A stretch of DNA of 64,000 bases from Micromonospora halophytica (GTDB lineage Bacteria; Actinomycetota; Actinomycetes; Mycobacteriales; Micromonosporaceae), in contig NZ_FMDN01000010.1 of the NCBI RefSeq assembly GCF_900090245.1, positions 124,001-188,000 on the forward strand, written 5' to 3'. The position numbers were made by a program, and so were the translations under genes. How positions within the stretch are numbered: the stretch's first letter is position 1; each line of letters starts with the position of its first letter. This document shows, one piece after another, positions 34,876 to 44,486 of this stretch. The notes under the pieces are model-generated. The model was not told where the DNA came from and ran no database searches. It was given only the letters and a program-made list of their open reading frames with translations.

Positions 34876-35137
34876 GCCATCGGGCCGCCGGGGAGCCTTC
34901 CGCACCCGGGGCGAATTTCGCTCTGCGCGTACAGGCCGGGTGCCCGGAACACCTCCTGAGCGCGGAGGGTTGGGCAAAACGACGTCTGAACGGCTCGTCA
35001 CGGGGGCACACGACCTCAGCGGAGCCCGTCGGCGGCGATAGAGTAATGAGGCAAGGACGCCCGTCCCGGACGTCCGCGCACCGGCCCCGCCAAGATCTCG
35101 CACATCGAGGCGCACGGCACGTGAGGAGCACGAGGGC

Positions 35138-37669
35138 ATGTTCGAGCGGTTCACCGACCGAGCGCGACGGGTTGTCGTCCTGGCCCAAGAAGAGGCCCGG
35201 ATGCTCAACCACAACTACATCGGTACGGAGCACATCCTGCTGGGCCTGATCCACGAGGGTGAAGGTGTCGCGGCAAAGGCCCTGGAGAGCCTCGGCATCT
35301 CCCTCGAGGGCGTCCGTCAGCAGGTCGAGGAGATCATCGGCCAGGGCCAGCAGGCACCGAGCGGGCACATCCCGTTCACGCCGCGGGCCAAGAAGGTGCT
35401 GGAGCTGTCGCTGCGTGAGGCGCTGCAGCTCGGCCACAACTACATCGGCACGGAGCACATCCTGCTCGGGCTGATCCGTGAGGGTGAGGGCGTCGCCGCC
35501 CAGGTGCTGGTCAAGCTCGGCGCCGACCTCAACCGGGTCCGCCAGCAGGTGATCCAGCTGCTCTCCGGCTACCAGGGCAAGGAGCCGGCCGCTGCCGGCG
35601 CCGCGCCGGGCGAGGCCGCGCCGTCGACCAGCCTCGTGCTGGACCAGTTCGGCCGCAACCTGACCCAGGCCGCCCGCGAGGGCAAGCTCGACCCGGTCAT
35701 CGGGCGCGAGAAGGAAATTGAGCGGGTCATGCAGGTGCTCTCCCGCCGTACCAAGAACAACCCGGTTCTCATCGGCGAGCCCGGTGTCGGCAAGACCGCC
35801 GTGGTCGAGGGGCTGTCCCAGAAGATCATCAAGGGCGAGGTGCCCGAGACGCTCAAGGACAAGCAGCTCTACACGCTCGACCTCGGCGCCCTGGTGGCCG
35901 GTTCCCGCTACCGCGGTGACTTCGAGGAGCGCCTGAAGAAGGTGCTCAAGGAGATCCGCACCCGCGGCGACATCATCCTCTTCATCGACGAGATCCACAC
36001 CCTGGTGGGTGCGGGCGCGGCCGAGGGTGCGATCGACGCGGCCAGCATCCTCAAGCCGATGCTGGCCCGTGGCGAGCTGCAGACCATCGGTGCCACCACG
36101 CTCGACGAGTACCGCAAGCACCTCGAGAAGGACGCCGCGCTGGAGCGCCGGTTCCAGCCGATCCAGGTGGGTGAGCCGTCACTGGCCCACACCATCGAGA
36201 TCCTCAAGGGCCTGCGCGACCGGTACGAGGCGCACCACCGCGTCTCGATCACCGACGCCGCCCTCGTCGCCGCCGCAACCCTGGCCGACCGGTACATCTC
36301 CGACCGCTTCCTGCCGGACAAGGCGATCGACCTGATCGACGAGGCCGGCGCCCGGATGCGGATCCGCCGGATGACCGCGCCGCCGGACCTGCGCGACTTC
36401 GACGAGCGCATCGCCCAGGTGCGTCGCGACAAGGAGTCCGCGATCGACGCGCAGGACTTCGAGCGCGCCGCCCAGCTGCGCGACAAGGAGAAGCAGCTCC
36501 TCGGCCAGAAGGCGCAGCGGGAGAAGGAGTGGAAGGCCGGTGACCTGGACGTCGTCAGCGAGGTGGACGACGAGCAGATCGCCGAGGTGCTCGGCAACTG
36601 GACCGGCATCCCGGTCTACAAGCTGACCGAGGAGGAGACCTCGCGCCTGCTGCGCATGGAGGACGAGCTGCACAAGCGCGTCATCGGCCAGGAGGACGCG
36701 GTCAAGGCGGTCTCGAAGGCGATCCGGCGTACCCGGGCCGGCCTGAAGGACCCGAAGCGCCCGTCCGGCTCGTTCATCTTCGCCGGCCCGTCCGGCGTCG
36801 GTAAGACCGAGCTCTCCAAGGCGCTGGCCGAGTTCCTGTTCGGCAGCGAGGACGCCCTCATCCAGCTCGACATGTCCGAGTTCCACGACCGCTACACGGT
36901 CTCCCGGCTGGTGGGTGCCCCTCCCGGCTACGTCGGCTACGACGAGGGTGGCCAGCTGACCGAGAAGGTGCGGCGTCGGCCGTTCTCGGTGGTCCTCTTC
37001 GACGAGATCGAGAAGGCCCACCCGGACGTGTTCAACACGCTGCTCCAGATCCTGGAGGACGGCCGGCTCACCGATGGCCAGGGTCGGATCGTGGACTTCA
37101 AGAACACGGTCATCATCCTGACCACCAACCTCGGTACCCGGGACGTCGCCAAGGCGGTCTCGCTGGGCTTCCAGGCCTCTGAGGACTCCGAGTCGAACTA
37201 CGACCGGATGAAGCAGAAGGTCAACGACGAGCTCAAGCAGCACTTCCGGCCCGAGTTCCTCAACCGGATCGACGACACCATCGTCTTCCACCAGCTGCGT
37301 CAGGGCGAGATCCTCTCGATCGTGGACATCATGACCGCGCGGATCGAGACCCAGCTGCGCAACAAGGACATGGGCCTGGAGCTGACCGACAACGCCAAGA
37401 AGTACCTGGCGAAGAAGGGCTTCGACCCGGTGCTGGGTGCCCGGCCGCTGCGTCGGACCATCCAGCGCGACATCGAGGACAACCTCTCCGAGCGGATCCT
37501 CTTCAACGAGCTGACCCCGGGTCAGATCGTGGTGGTGGACTGCGAGGGCGACCCGGAGGACATCGACAAGTCCAAGCTGGTCTTCCGTGGCGCGGAGCGT
37601 CCGGTCAACGTGCCGGACGCGGTCCCCGCCGACCTCGGTGGCACCGCCGCCGCGGGCGCGGACGAGTAA
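35138..37669 (+). CDS. clpC: Clp protease ATPase ClpC
   Basis: 843 aa AAA+ unfoldase that feeds ClpP. Two N-terminal Clp repeats (~1-70, ~75-145, each with [13 protein letters not shown]). First AAA+ module: Walker A GEPGVGKT (213-220), Walker [13 protein letters not shown]-type coiled middle region (~420-460, [15 protein letters not shown]). Second module: Walker A GPSGVGKT (550-557), Walker [16 protein letters not shown] and the ClpP-contacting region before the C-terminus. It is complete, with a strong terminator directly after it. Confidence 0.97.
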   Translation: MFERFTDRARRVVVLAQEEARMLNHNYIGTEHILLGLIHEGEGVAAKALESLGISLEGVRQQVEEIIGQGQQAPSGHIPFTPRAKKVLELSLREALQLGHNYIGTEHILLGLIREGEGVAAQVLVKLGADLNRVRQQVIQLLSGYQGKEPAAAGAAPGEAAPSTSLVLDQFGRNLTQAAREGKLDPVIGREKEIERVMQVLSRRTKNNPVLIGEPGVGKTAVVEGLSQKIIKGEVPETLKDKQLYTLDLGALVAGSRYRGDFEERLKKVLKEIRTRGDIILFIDEIHTLVGAGAAEGAIDAASILKPMLARGELQTIGATTLDEYRKHLEKDAALERRFQPIQVGEPSLAHTIEILKGLRDRYEAHHRVSITDAALVAAATLADRYISDRFLPDKAIDLIDEAGARMRIRRMTAPPDLRDFDERIAQVRRDKESAIDAQDFERAAQLRDKEKQLLGQKAQREKEWKAGDLDVVSEVDDEQIAEVLGNWTGIPVYKLTEEETSRLLRMEDELHKRVIGQEDAVKAVSKAIRRTRAGLKDPKRPSGSFIFAGPSGVGKTELSKALAEFLFGSEDALIQLDMSEFHDRYTVSRLVGAPPGYVGYDEGGQLTEKVRRRPFSVVLFDEIEKAHPDVFNTLLQILEDGRLTDGQGRIVDFKNTVIILTTNLGTRDVAKAVSLGFQASEDSESNYDRMKQKVNDELKQHFRPEFLNRIDDTIVFHQLRQGEILSIVDIMTARIETQLRNKDMGLELTDNAKKYLAKKGFDPVLGARPLRRTIQRDIEDNLSERILFNELTPGQIVVVDCEGDPEDIDKSKLVFRGAERPVNVPDAVPADLGGTAAAGADE

Positions 37670-37684
37670 GGGACGACAGCGCGA

Positions 37685-37727
37685 GGGCGACGGCCCGGTG
37701 GCGGATGCCACCGGGCCGTCGCCCTTT
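37685..37727 (+). terminator. strong intrinsic-type terminator after clpC
   Basis: An 18-bp perfect stem (37685-37702 with 37707-37724) closed by a GGAT loop and followed by TTT. It lies 15 nt after the clpC stop and also faces the convergent mutY gene. Confidence 0.85.
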
Positions 37728-37842
37728 CCGTTCTTGATCGACTCCTTGTCGGAGACGTGGCGGTATCCGACGCCTGGTGACACCGCGATATCGCCGCAAC
37801 GGAGTGGGCCAAAGATCAGCCGAGGTACGGTTCCGGGGTGGG

Positions 37843-38745
37843 TCAGCCGACGGGCTGGGCGGCGGGACCGTCGCCGATCAGCCGGAACGACTCCTCGCCG
37901 ACCGGCTCGACCAGGCCGTCCTTCACCAGCCCGGCCAGCGCCCGGGCGCGCTGCACGTCGTCGTGCCACACCTGGTCGAGCCGCTGGTGCGGGACGGGGC
38001 CGGTGGCCTCCCGCAGCACCCCGAGCAGCAGCCCACGGACCTGACGATCGGTGCCGGCGTACCGCTGGGGCCGTCGGGTGGGGCCGGCGGGGGCCTCCCG
38101 CCCGGACGCCCGCCAGGCGCAGACCGACTCGACGGGGCAGACCGCGCAGCGTGGCGCGCGAGCCGTGCAGACCACCGCGCCGAGTTCCATGAACGCGGCG
38201 CTGGCCAGGGCGGCGGCGGCCGGCCCGGTCGGCAGCAGTTCCTCGCAGGCGACCAGGTCGGACGGTCGGGTGGCCGGACCGGCGTCCGGCTCGCCGGCCA
38301 CCGCCCGGGAGATCACCCGGCGGACGTTGGTGTCCACCACCGGATGCCGCTGCCCGTACGCGAACGCGGCGACGGCCCGCGCCGTGTACGTGCCGACGCC
38401 GGGCAGCGCCAGCAACTGCTCCAGCCGCTCCGGCACGTCACCGCCGTGCCGGTCCACGATCGCCACCGCGCAGTCGCGCAGTCGTACCGCCCGGCGGGGG
38501 TAGCCGAGCCGTCCCCACATCCGGATCGCCTCGGCGGGCGTGTCGGCGGCGAGCGCGGCCGGCGTCGGCCAGCGGTCCATCCATGCCTGCCAGGCGGGGA
38601 GCACCCGGACCACCGGGGTCTGCTGGAGCATCACCTCGCTGACCAGGATCGCCCACGCGCCCACGTCCGGTTCGCGCCACGGCAGGTCGCGGGCGTTCTG
38701 CTCGTACCACCGGCTGACCAGGGTGGCGAAGGTCGGTTCAGTCAT
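37843..38745 (-). CDS. mutY: A/G-specific adenine glycosylase MutY
   Basis: 300 aa. Removes adenine mispaired with 8-oxoguanine. Catalytic Glu in SEVMLQQTPV, helix-hairpin-helix LPGVGTYTARAV, catalytic Asp in HPVVDTNVRRV, and a 4Fe-4S cluster C-x6-C-x2-C-x5-C (CTARAPRCAVCPVESVC, ~203-219). The C-terminal part after the cluster is short (~80 aa), so the MutT-like 8-oxoG-reading domain is reduced or replaced. ATG 38745 is chosen at the family start; the long frame upstream is antisense to the ACT gene. Confidence 0.93.
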   Translation of the reverse strand: MTEPTFATLVSRWYEQNARDLPWREPDVGAWAILVSEVMLQQTPVVRVLPAWQAWMDRWPTPAALAADTPAEAIRMWGRLGYPRRAVRLRDCAVAIVDRHGGDVPERLEQLLALPGVGTYTARAVAAFAYGQRHPVVDTNVRRVISRAVAGEPDAGPATRPSDLVACEELLPTGPAAAALASAAFMELGAVVCTARAPRCAVCPVESVCAWRASGREAPAGPTRRPQRYAGTDRQVRGLLLGVLREATGPVPHQRLDQVWHDDVQRARALAGLVKDGLVEPVGEESFRLIGDGPAAQPVG

Positions 38746-38829
38746 CGCGCCGACGATGATGTCACGCGATGCGTTCCCGCAGGATGGGCGGGCCGGGCGG
38801 GGCGATTCGGGGGGCGGGGGTGGATCGGG

Positions 38830-38835
38830 CAGAAT
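38830..38835 (+). promoter_or_regulatory. -10-like CAGAAT before the ACT-domain gene
   Basis: CAGAAT lies 6 nt before ATG 38842 with no ribosome site between, in keeping with a leaderless transcript. The match is weaker than at other genes because the first base is C. Confidence 0.35.
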
Positions 38836-38841
38836 GCCCGG

Positions 38842-39354
38842 ATGAACGAGCTCGCGATCACCGTCATCGGCCGGGACCGGCCCGGCATCGTGGCCGACGT
38901 CGCCGAGGTGCTCGCCCGGCTCGGCGCGAACCTCACCGACTCCACCATGACCCGGCTGCGGGGTCACTTCGCGATGACCCTGATCTGCGTCGGTCCGGCG
39001 GCCGCCGAGGTGGAGGCCGCCCTGGCCCCGCTCGCCGCCGACGGCCAACTGCTGGCGACCGTACGCGCGGTCAGCCCCGACGGCGAGACGGCGCCGGCCG
39101 GTGAGCCGTACGTGATGGCGGTGCACGGCGCGGACCGGATGGGCATCGTGGCGGCGATGACCCGGGTGCTCGCCGAGGCCAGCGGCAACGTCACCGACCT
39201 GAGCACCCGGCTCACCGGGTCGCTCTACGTGGTGGTGGCCGAGGTGGACCTGCCGCCGGGCATCGCCGACGCGCTGGCCCGCCGGCTCGCCGCCACCGCC
39301 GCCGACCTGGGCGTCGAGGTCTCGCTGCGCCCCGCCGACCCGGACCTGCTGTGA
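38842..39354 (+). CDS. ACT-domain regulatory protein (GcvR-like)
   Basis: 170 aa made of two ACT domains: ~3-80 (ELAITVIGRDRPGIVADVAE) and ~90-165 (YVMAVHGADRMGIVAAMTRV). The pattern D-R-x-G-I-V after the first strand of each domain is the ligand-binding turn. Double-ACT proteins of this size resemble GcvR, which senses glycine, but the ligand here is unknown. The stop overlaps the start of def (GTGA), so they are translated together. Confidence 0.85.
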   Translation: MNELAITVIGRDRPGIVADVAEVLARLGANLTDSTMTRLRGHFAMTLICVGPAAAEVEAALAPLAADGQLLATVRAVSPDGETAPAGEPYVMAVHGADRMGIVAAMTRVLAEASGNVTDLSTRLTGSLYVVVAEVDLPPGIADALARRLAATAADLGVEVSLRPADPDLL

Positions 39355-39911
39355 GCGAGGAGTACGCCGGCCTGGGCGGCTGGACCCCGGACGCGCTGGC
39401 CCTGCCGGGCCAGGTGCGTCAGGTGGTCACCGCCCCGAACCCGGTGCTGAGCCGTCCCGGCGGGGAGGTCGATCCGACCGCCGAGGAGACCGTCCAGTTG
39501 GCCGCCGACCTGATCGCCACCATGCGCGTCTCGCCGGGCTGCGTCGGGCTCGCCGCCCCGCAGGTCGGGGTGGGCGCGCAGGTCTTCGCGGTGGACATCA
39601 CCGGGCACCCGAAGGCGGTCACCGTGCACGGCACCTTCGTGCTCTGCAACGCCCGGGTGGTGGAGGCCAGCCGGTGGAAGGCGGGCAGGGAGGGCTGCAT
39701 GTCGGTGCCCGACCTGACCGGGGACGTGAAGCGGGCCAGCCGGCTGGTGGTGGAGGGGGAGCTGCCGGGCACCGGCAAGTCCGTCCGGTTGGCCACCGAC
39801 GGTTTCGAGGCGCGTGCGTTGCAGCACGAGATCGACCACTGCGCCGGTCTGCTCTTCCTCGACCGGGTGGCCGGCGCGCACGCCGTCTACCAGCGCAAGG
39901 TCTACCTGTGA
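39351..39911 (+). CDS. def: peptide deformylase
   Basis: 186 aa. Removes the formyl group from nascent proteins; metal enzyme. All three motifs are present: GCVGLAAPQVGVG (motif 1), EGCMSVP with the metal-binding Cys (motif 2), and QHEIDHCAG with the two His ligands and catalytic Glu (motif 3). GTG 39351 overlaps the ACT gene by GTGA. Confidence 0.94.
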   Translation: MSEEYAGLGGWTPDALALPGQVRQVVTAPNPVLSRPGGEVDPTAEETVQLAADLIATMRVSPGCVGLAAPQVGVGAQVFAVDITGHPKAVTVHGTFVLCNARVVEASRWKAGREGCMSVPDLTGDVKRASRLVVEGELPGTGKSVRLATDGFEARALQHEIDHCAGLLFLDRVAGAHAVYQRKVYL

Positions 39912-40015
39912 CGGATTCGACCGCGTCCTGAGTGGATGGTCGATCGGGTGAGGCGGACGAAGTCCGGCGCGTCGCGGCGGCGCTGTGCGCGGTACGCCGC
40001 TACGGTGGGGGCATC

Positions 40016-40744
40016 ATGCGTCTGACGGTCGGTCCCCTGCCATCCGCCGTGTACTGGCGGCGTCGTGCCGTCGTACTCGGAGCCGGGCTCCTCTTCCTGA
40101 TTGTCGTGCTCTACTCGTGCAACGGGGCGGACGACACGGCGAAGACACCCGGTGCGAAGTCCACCTCGTCCGCTTCCGCCGTGGAGCCGTCGGACGCGAC
40201 ACCGACCCCGGACTCCGTCTCCCCGTCGGCCGGACCCGACGGTCCGGGCCCGTCGGGCGGTCCGGCCGGTGGCTCGGGTACGCCCGCCGCGCCGCCGCCC
40301 GCCGATCCGCCGGTCGCCCCGGTCGGGGGAAGTGGCAGCGACGCCGGTGCCTGCACCGACGCCGAGATCACCGTGACCGCGGTGGCGCGGCCCTCGGTCG
40401 TCCCGCCGGGCAACCTGGTCGACCTGCAACTGCGGGTGAAGAACAAGTCCCAGCGCACCTGCAGCCGGGACGTCGGCGCCGACCTCCAGGAGCTGTTCAT
40501 CAAGTCCGGCGCGGAGCGGGTCTGGTCGTCGGACACCTGCGGCACCGGCAAGGGCTCCGACGTGCAGTCGTTCACCCCGGGTTTCGAGCGGCTCTACCAG
40601 CTCACCTGGAACGGCCGGGACGTCAGCAAGTGCGCCGACGGGGTGGCGGCCGGGCCGACACCGCCGCCGGGGCCGTACCAGGTCTTCGCCCGGGTGGGCA
40701 GCAAGCTCAGCGAGCCGGTGAAGCTCACCATCGCGGCCAACTGA
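40016..40744 (+). CDS. membrane-anchored exported protein of unknown function
   Basis: 242 aa. One N-terminal helix (AVVLGAGLLFLIVVLYSC, ~18-35), then a Pro/Ser/Thr-rich linker (~40-105). A beta-rich C-terminal domain follows (~110-242: ITVTAVARPSVVPPGNLVDL, LRVKNKSQRTCSRDVG, YQVFARVGSKLSEPVKLTI) with four cysteines, resembling an Ig-like or adhesin-type fold. ATG 40016 has GGTGGGGG upstream. It converges on disA, with 10 nt between stops. Confidence 0.7.
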   Translation: MRLTVGPLPSAVYWRRRAVVLGAGLLFLIVVLYSCNGADDTAKTPGAKSTSSASAVEPSDATPTPDSVSPSAGPDGPGPSGGPAGGSGTPAAPPPADPPVAPVGGSGSDAGACTDAEITVTAVARPSVVPPGNLVDLQLRVKNKSQRTCSRDVGADLQELFIKSGAERVWSSDTCGTGKGSDVQSFTPGFERLYQLTWNGRDVSKCADGVAAGPTPPPGPYQVFARVGSKLSEPVKLTIAAN

Positions 40745-40754
40745 CCGGGAGCGG

Positions 40755-41936
40755 TCAGACGTACCGTTCCAGGATGGACGCCTCGGCGAGCCGGGACAGC
40801 CCCTCGCGTACGCCCCGGGCCCGGGCGTCACCGACACCCTCGACGGCCTGCAGGTCCTCCACGGTGGCGCCGAGCAGCCGCTGGAGGCTGCCGAAGTGCA
40901 CGACCAGCCGGTCGACGATCGCCACCGGTAGGCGCGGAACCTTGGCCAGCAGCCGGAAGCCGCGCGGGCTGACCGCCGCGTCGAGCGCGTCGGAGGCGGC
41001 CGGGTAGCCGATCGCCTTGGCCACCGCCACCAGGTCGATCAGCTCGGTGGCGCCGAGCAGGTCCAGCTCGACCAGCGCTTCGTCCAGGGTGCGCGACTTG
41101 CGGCCGGTGGGGAGGTAGTCCCGGATGACCAGGGTGCGGTCGGCGTCCACACCGGCCATCAGCTCGTCGAGCTGGAGGGCGAGCAGCCGACCGTCGGTGC
41201 CCAGCTCCACCACGTACCCGGCGATCTCGTCGGCGATCCGGCGCACCATCTCCAGCCGCTGCACCACCGCGACCGCGTCCCGTACGGTGACCAGGTCCTC
41301 GATCTCCAGCGCGGAGAGGGTGCCGGAGACCTCGTCCAGCCGCAGCTTGTAGCGCTCCAGCGTGGCCAGGGCCTGGTTGGCCCGGGAGAGGATCGCCGCC
41401 GAGTCGTCCAGGACGTGCCGCTGGCCGTTGACGTAGAGGCTGATGATCCGCATCGACTGGCTGACCGAGATGACCGGGTAGCCGGTCTGTCGGGCCACCC
41501 GCTCCGCGGTGCGGTGCCGGGTGCCGGACTCCTCGGTCGGGATCGACGGGTCGGGCATCAGGTGCACCGCCGCGCGGACGATCCGGGTGCCGTCGCTGGA
41601 GAGCACCACGGCGCCGTCCATCTTGCACAGCTCGCGGACCCGGGTGGCGGAGAACTCGACGTCCAGCGGGAAGCCGCCGGTGCAGATCTGCTCGACGACC
41701 TTGTCGTAGCCGAGCACGATCAGCGCGCCGGTGCGGCCGCGCAGGATGCGCTCCAGCCCGTCCCGCAGCGCCGTGCCGGGCGCCATCAGGGCGAGGTTGG
41801 CGCGCAGCGGGTCACCGGCGCTCCCGGCGCCTCCGGTCACGCTCACGCTGATCGCGCGGGCGGGCGAGCCCACTGCACCGGTGCGGGCGTGGGGTGTCGC
41901 GCCGGCAGGCTTGGTGGTGTCGCGGTCGATCGGCAC
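40755..41936 (-). CDS. disA: diadenylate cyclase / DNA integrity scanning protein DisA
   Basis: 393 aa. Makes cyclic di-AMP and scans DNA for branched structures. DAC domain with the active-site motifs MDGAVV and [17 protein letters not shown] helical linker follows (~150-290), then C-terminal helix-hairpin-helix DNA-binding motifs ([20 protein letters not shown]). GTG 41936 is chosen because TAGACT lies 6 nt upstream; GTG 41942 would add two residues. It is located downstream of radA on the same strand, as in mycobacteria, where RadA is known to interact with DisA. Confidence 0.95.
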   Translation of the reverse strand: MPIDRDTTKPAGATPHARTGAVGSPARAISVSVTGGAGSAGDPLRANLALMAPGTALRDGLERILRGRTGALIVLGYDKVVEQICTGGFPLDVEFSATRVRELCKMDGAVVLSSDGTRIVRAAVHLMPDPSIPTEESGTRHRTAERVARQTGYPVISVSQSMRIISLYVNGQRHVLDDSAAILSRANQALATLERYKLRLDEVSGTLSALEIEDLVTVRDAVAVVQRLEMVRRIADEIAGYVVELGTDGRLLALQLDELMAGVDADRTLVIRDYLPTGRKSRTLDEALVELDLLGATELIDLVAVAKAIGYPAASDALDAAVSPRGFRLLAKVPRLPVAIVDRLVVHFGSLQRLLGATVEDLQAVEGVGDARARGVREGLSRLAEASILERYV

Positions 41937-41942
41937 GCGCAC

Positions 41943-41948
41943 AGTCTA
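41943..41948 (-). promoter_or_regulatory. -10 element TAGACT for leaderless disA
   Basis: On the minus strand TAGACT is followed by 6 nt and GTG 41936. No ribosome site lies between. disA can therefore be transcribed independently of radA. Confidence 0.45.
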
Positions 41949-42079
41949 CGGACTGGCGTGCGGTGGGTGCTGTCGTGGTTACTGTGATGTGTCACGGCGT
42001 CGGCCCTCTCCACCCTGCCGGACGTGGCGGGCGTTGTCCGGGTATGGCCGGGCCGCCCCGGGGCGGTCGCCACCGTGTG

Positions 42080-43534
42080 TCACGCCGCGGATGCGCGGGC
42101 GGCAGCCTGGAGCGCCGACCGCACGTCCGTGACCTCTGTCACCTGCATGTTCTCCGGAGTGACGCCGGTGCTGCCGGGGCCGCAACCGGGCGGCACGAGC
42201 GCCACCCGGAAGCCGAGCCGGGCCGCCTCGGCCAGCCGCCGGGGCACCGCCCCCACCCGTCGCACCTCGCCGGTCAGCCCGACCTCGCCGATCGCCACCA
42301 GGTGCGGGGCGATGGCGAGGTTGAGCCCGCCGGAGGCGACGGCCAGCGCGACGGCGAGGTCAGCCGCCGGCTCCACCACCCGGATGCCGCCGACGGTGGC
42401 CGCGAACACCTCCCGGTCGTGCAGGGTGAGCCGCTCGGTGCGGCGCTGGAGCACGGCCAGCACCATGGCCAGCCGGGCACCGTCCAGGCCGGAGACCGTA
42501 CGCCTCGGCGACCCGGCGACCGTCGCGCCGATCAGCGCCTGCACCTCGGTGACCAGCGCCCGCCGCCCCTCCATCGCCACCGTGACGCAGGTGCCCGGCA
42601 CCGGTTCGGAGTAGCGGGTCAGGAAGAGCCCGGACGGGTCGGCGAGGCTGCTGATGCCCCCCTCGTGCATCTCGAAGCAGCCGACCTCGTCGGCGGCACC
42701 GAAGCGATTCTTGACGCCGCGGACCATCCGCAGCGAGGAGTGCTTGTCGCCCTCGAAGTGGAGCACCACGTCGACCAGGTGCTCCAACACCCGGGGACCG
42801 GCGACCTGGCCGTCCTTCGTGACGTGACCGACCAGGACGGTGGCGATGCCGCGCTCCTTGGCGACCGCGACCAGGGCGGCGGTGACCGCCCGGACCTGGG
42901 TGACCCCGCCGGGCACCCCCTCGGTGCCGGTGGTGGAGATGGTCTGCACCGAGTCGAGCACCAGCAGGCCCGGCTTGACCGCGTCGAGGTGGCCGAGCAC
43001 GGCGCTCAGGTCGCTCTCGGCGGCCAGGTAGAGCTGGTCGTGCAGGGTGCCCATCCGCTCCGCGCGCAGCCGGACCTGGCTGACCGACTCCTCGCCGCTG
43101 ACCACGAGCGAGGGGCTGCCGGCGCCGGCGGCCCACTGCTGGGCCACGTCGAGCAGGAGGGTGGACTTGCCGACCCCGGGCTCGCCGGCGAGCAGCACCA
43201 CCGCGCCCGGGACCAGGCCGCCGCCGAGCACCCGGTCGAGCTCGCTGACCCCGGTGGGGCGGGCCCGGGCCGGGGCGGCGCTGATGGTGGCGATCGGGCG
43301 GGCCGGCTCGGACGGCATCCGGGAACTGACCACCTTGCCGGAGACCAGCGGGCCGGTGACGGTGCACTCGACCACCGAGCCCCACTCGCCGCACTCCGGG
43401 CAGCGCCCCACCCACTTGGGCGGCTGGTGGCCGCAGGCGTCGCACTCGTAGGCCGGGCGGGGCTCACGGGCGGACCGGCCGCGGGACGCGCCCGCCGCGC
43501 CGCCGCGCGCCGATGTCGATCGGGAGGTGGTCAC
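42080..43534 (-). CDS. radA: DNA repair/recombination protein RadA (Sms)
   Basis: 484 aa RecA-like helicase involved in processing recombination intermediates. N-terminal zinc finger (CDACGHQPPKWVGRCPECG, ~30-48), Walker A GEPGVGKST (~116-124), Walker B LLVLDSVQ, the RadA signature KNRFG (~278-282) and a C-terminal Lon-like domain. GTG 43534 has TAGCGT 6 nt upstream. disA follows on the same strand after ~140 nt. Confidence 0.95.
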   Translation of the reverse strand: MTTSRSTSARGGAAGASRGRSAREPRPAYECDACGHQPPKWVGRCPECGEWGSVVECTVTGPLVSGKVVSSRMPSEPARPIATISAAPARARPTGVSELDRVLGGGLVPGAVVLLAGEPGVGKSTLLLDVAQQWAAGAGSPSLVVSGEESVSQVRLRAERMGTLHDQLYLAAESDLSAVLGHLDAVKPGLLVLDSVQTISTTGTEGVPGGVTQVRAVTAALVAVAKERGIATVLVGHVTKDGQVAGPRVLEHLVDVVLHFEGDKHSSLRMVRGVKNRFGAADEVGCFEMHEGGISSLADPSGLFLTRYSEPVPGTCVTVAMEGRRALVTEVQALIGATVAGSPRRTVSGLDGARLAMVLAVLQRRTERLTLHDREVFAATVGGIRVVEPAADLAVALAVASGGLNLAIAPHLVAIGEVGLTGEVRRVGAVPRRLAEAARLGFRVALVPPGCGPGSTGVTPENMQVTEVTDVRSALQAAARASAA

Positions 43535-43540
43535 CCGAGG

Positions 43541-43546
43541 ACGCTA
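43541..43546 (-). promoter_or_regulatory. -10 element TAGCGT for leaderless radA
   Basis: Reads TAGCGT on the minus strand, 6 nt before GTG 43534. It is located right after the terminator of the upstream lipoprotein gene. Confidence 0.45.
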
Positions 43547-43565
43547 ACCCCCTCCTGTGACGAAA

Positions 43566-43601
43566 ACACCGTCGGCGTGGTGGTCACCACGCCGACGGTG
43601 T
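43566..43601 (-). terminator. intrinsic terminator of the LpqE-like gene
   Basis: A 17-bp perfect inverted repeat (43566-43582 with 43585-43601), followed on the minus strand by GTTTTCG. It separates the lipoprotein gene from the radA promoter. Confidence 0.8.
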
Positions 43602-43622
43602 CGTCGGCAGTTCGTCCGTGGC

Positions 43623-44345
43623 TCAGCCGTGGCCGCCCTCGGCGCCGCCTTCCTTGCCGAGGTCACCCTCGCGGTGGATGATCGGCGACGGCGGGGCGGC
43701 CGGGGTCAGCGGGACGCCGACCGGGGCGGGGGTGCTGATGGTCCGGCCGTTGCCGAAGTCGAAGGTCAGGTTGACCTGCTGGCCGGCGAGCAGCTTCTCG
43801 TTGAGGCCGACCAGCTGGAGGTGGCGGCCGCCCGCCACGGTGAGCTGCACGTAGCTCAGCGCCGGGATCTCGATCCGGGCCGGTTCGCCGGCCGGGGCGG
43901 ACGGGCTCGGCGAGGCGCTCTCCGACGGGCTGGCCGAGGGCGACCCGCTCCCGGACGGCGTGGCGCTCTCCGAGGGGCTCTCCGACGGCGACGCGGTGGC
44001 GGACGGGTTCGGCGAGCCGGTCGCGCCGACGAGCACGATCTCCCGCGCGCTGTCGGTGGTGACGGTCACCGTCACCGGCTCGCGGGTGTCGTTGTAGATG
44101 ACCGTGTTGACACCGGCGTTCGCGCCGGCGGCGAAACCCTCGGTGCCCGGGTACTCGAGGTGGAGGCCCCGCACCTTGTAGGCGTTGTCGGAAGTCTGGA
44201 CATTGACGCCCTGGATCGACGGCTCCTTGTTCGCGGTCTCGGCCACCTGGCCGGCGCCGCATCCCGTGGCCAGCAGAGCGGTCGCCGCCGCCATGCCGGA
44301 CAGCAGCAGGGCCGCCCGCCGGGAACCCCTGATCGAGCGCGTCAC
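43623..44345 (-). CDS. LpqE-like lipoprotein
   Basis: 240 aa. Signal peptide with lipobox LLATGC (~C30). A beta-rich domain (VRGLHLEYPGTEGFAAGANA ... VTVTVTTDSAREIVLV) is interrupted by a Ser/Pro/Ala tract (~130-165, SPSESPSESATPSGSGSPSA) and resumes at IEIPALSYVQLTVAGGRHLQ. The C-terminus is Gly/His/Glu-rich. Position next to radA and the fold pattern match mycobacterial LpqE, whose function is not settled. AGGAGG lies about 8 nt before GTG 44345. There may be a metal-binding role through His/Glu/Met residues, but this is speculative. Confidence 0.75.
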   Translation of the reverse strand: MTRSIRGSRRAALLLSGMAAATALLATGCGAGQVAETANKEPSIQGVNVQTSDNAYKVRGLHLEYPGTEGFAAGANAGVNTVIYNDTREPVTVTVTTDSAREIVLVGATGSPNPSATASPSESPSESATPSGSGSPSASPSESASPSPSAPAGEPARIEIPALSYVQLTVAGGRHLQLVGLNEKLLAGQQVNLTFDFGNGRTISTPAPVGVPLTPAAPPSPIIHREGDLGKEGGAEGGHG

Positions 44346-44486
44346 GTCGGTCCTCCTCGTCACGATCCCCACCCGGCCGTTCCCCGGGCGCGGGGTGGTC
44401 ATACCCGCGCAGACCGCGCTCCAGGGTAGTTGGGCCGGATCGACGGTCGCACGCCGACCCGGTATTGCCACCTGGTGGGGTGCCGG

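Larger units (their letters stand above)
34669..35137. other. intergenic region lsr2-clpC with hairpin and DnaA-box-like cluster
   Basis: 469 nt with no convincing gene. It holds, in order, a compound hairpin (34689-34723), a run of three DnaA-box-like 9-mers (34833-34875), the inverted repeat GCGAA-T-TTCGC (34911-34921) and TAGAGT (35039-35044), a possible -10 of clpC. The inverted repeat could be an operator, for example for a ClgR- or CtsR-like regulator, but this is only a position-based guess. Confidence 0.6.
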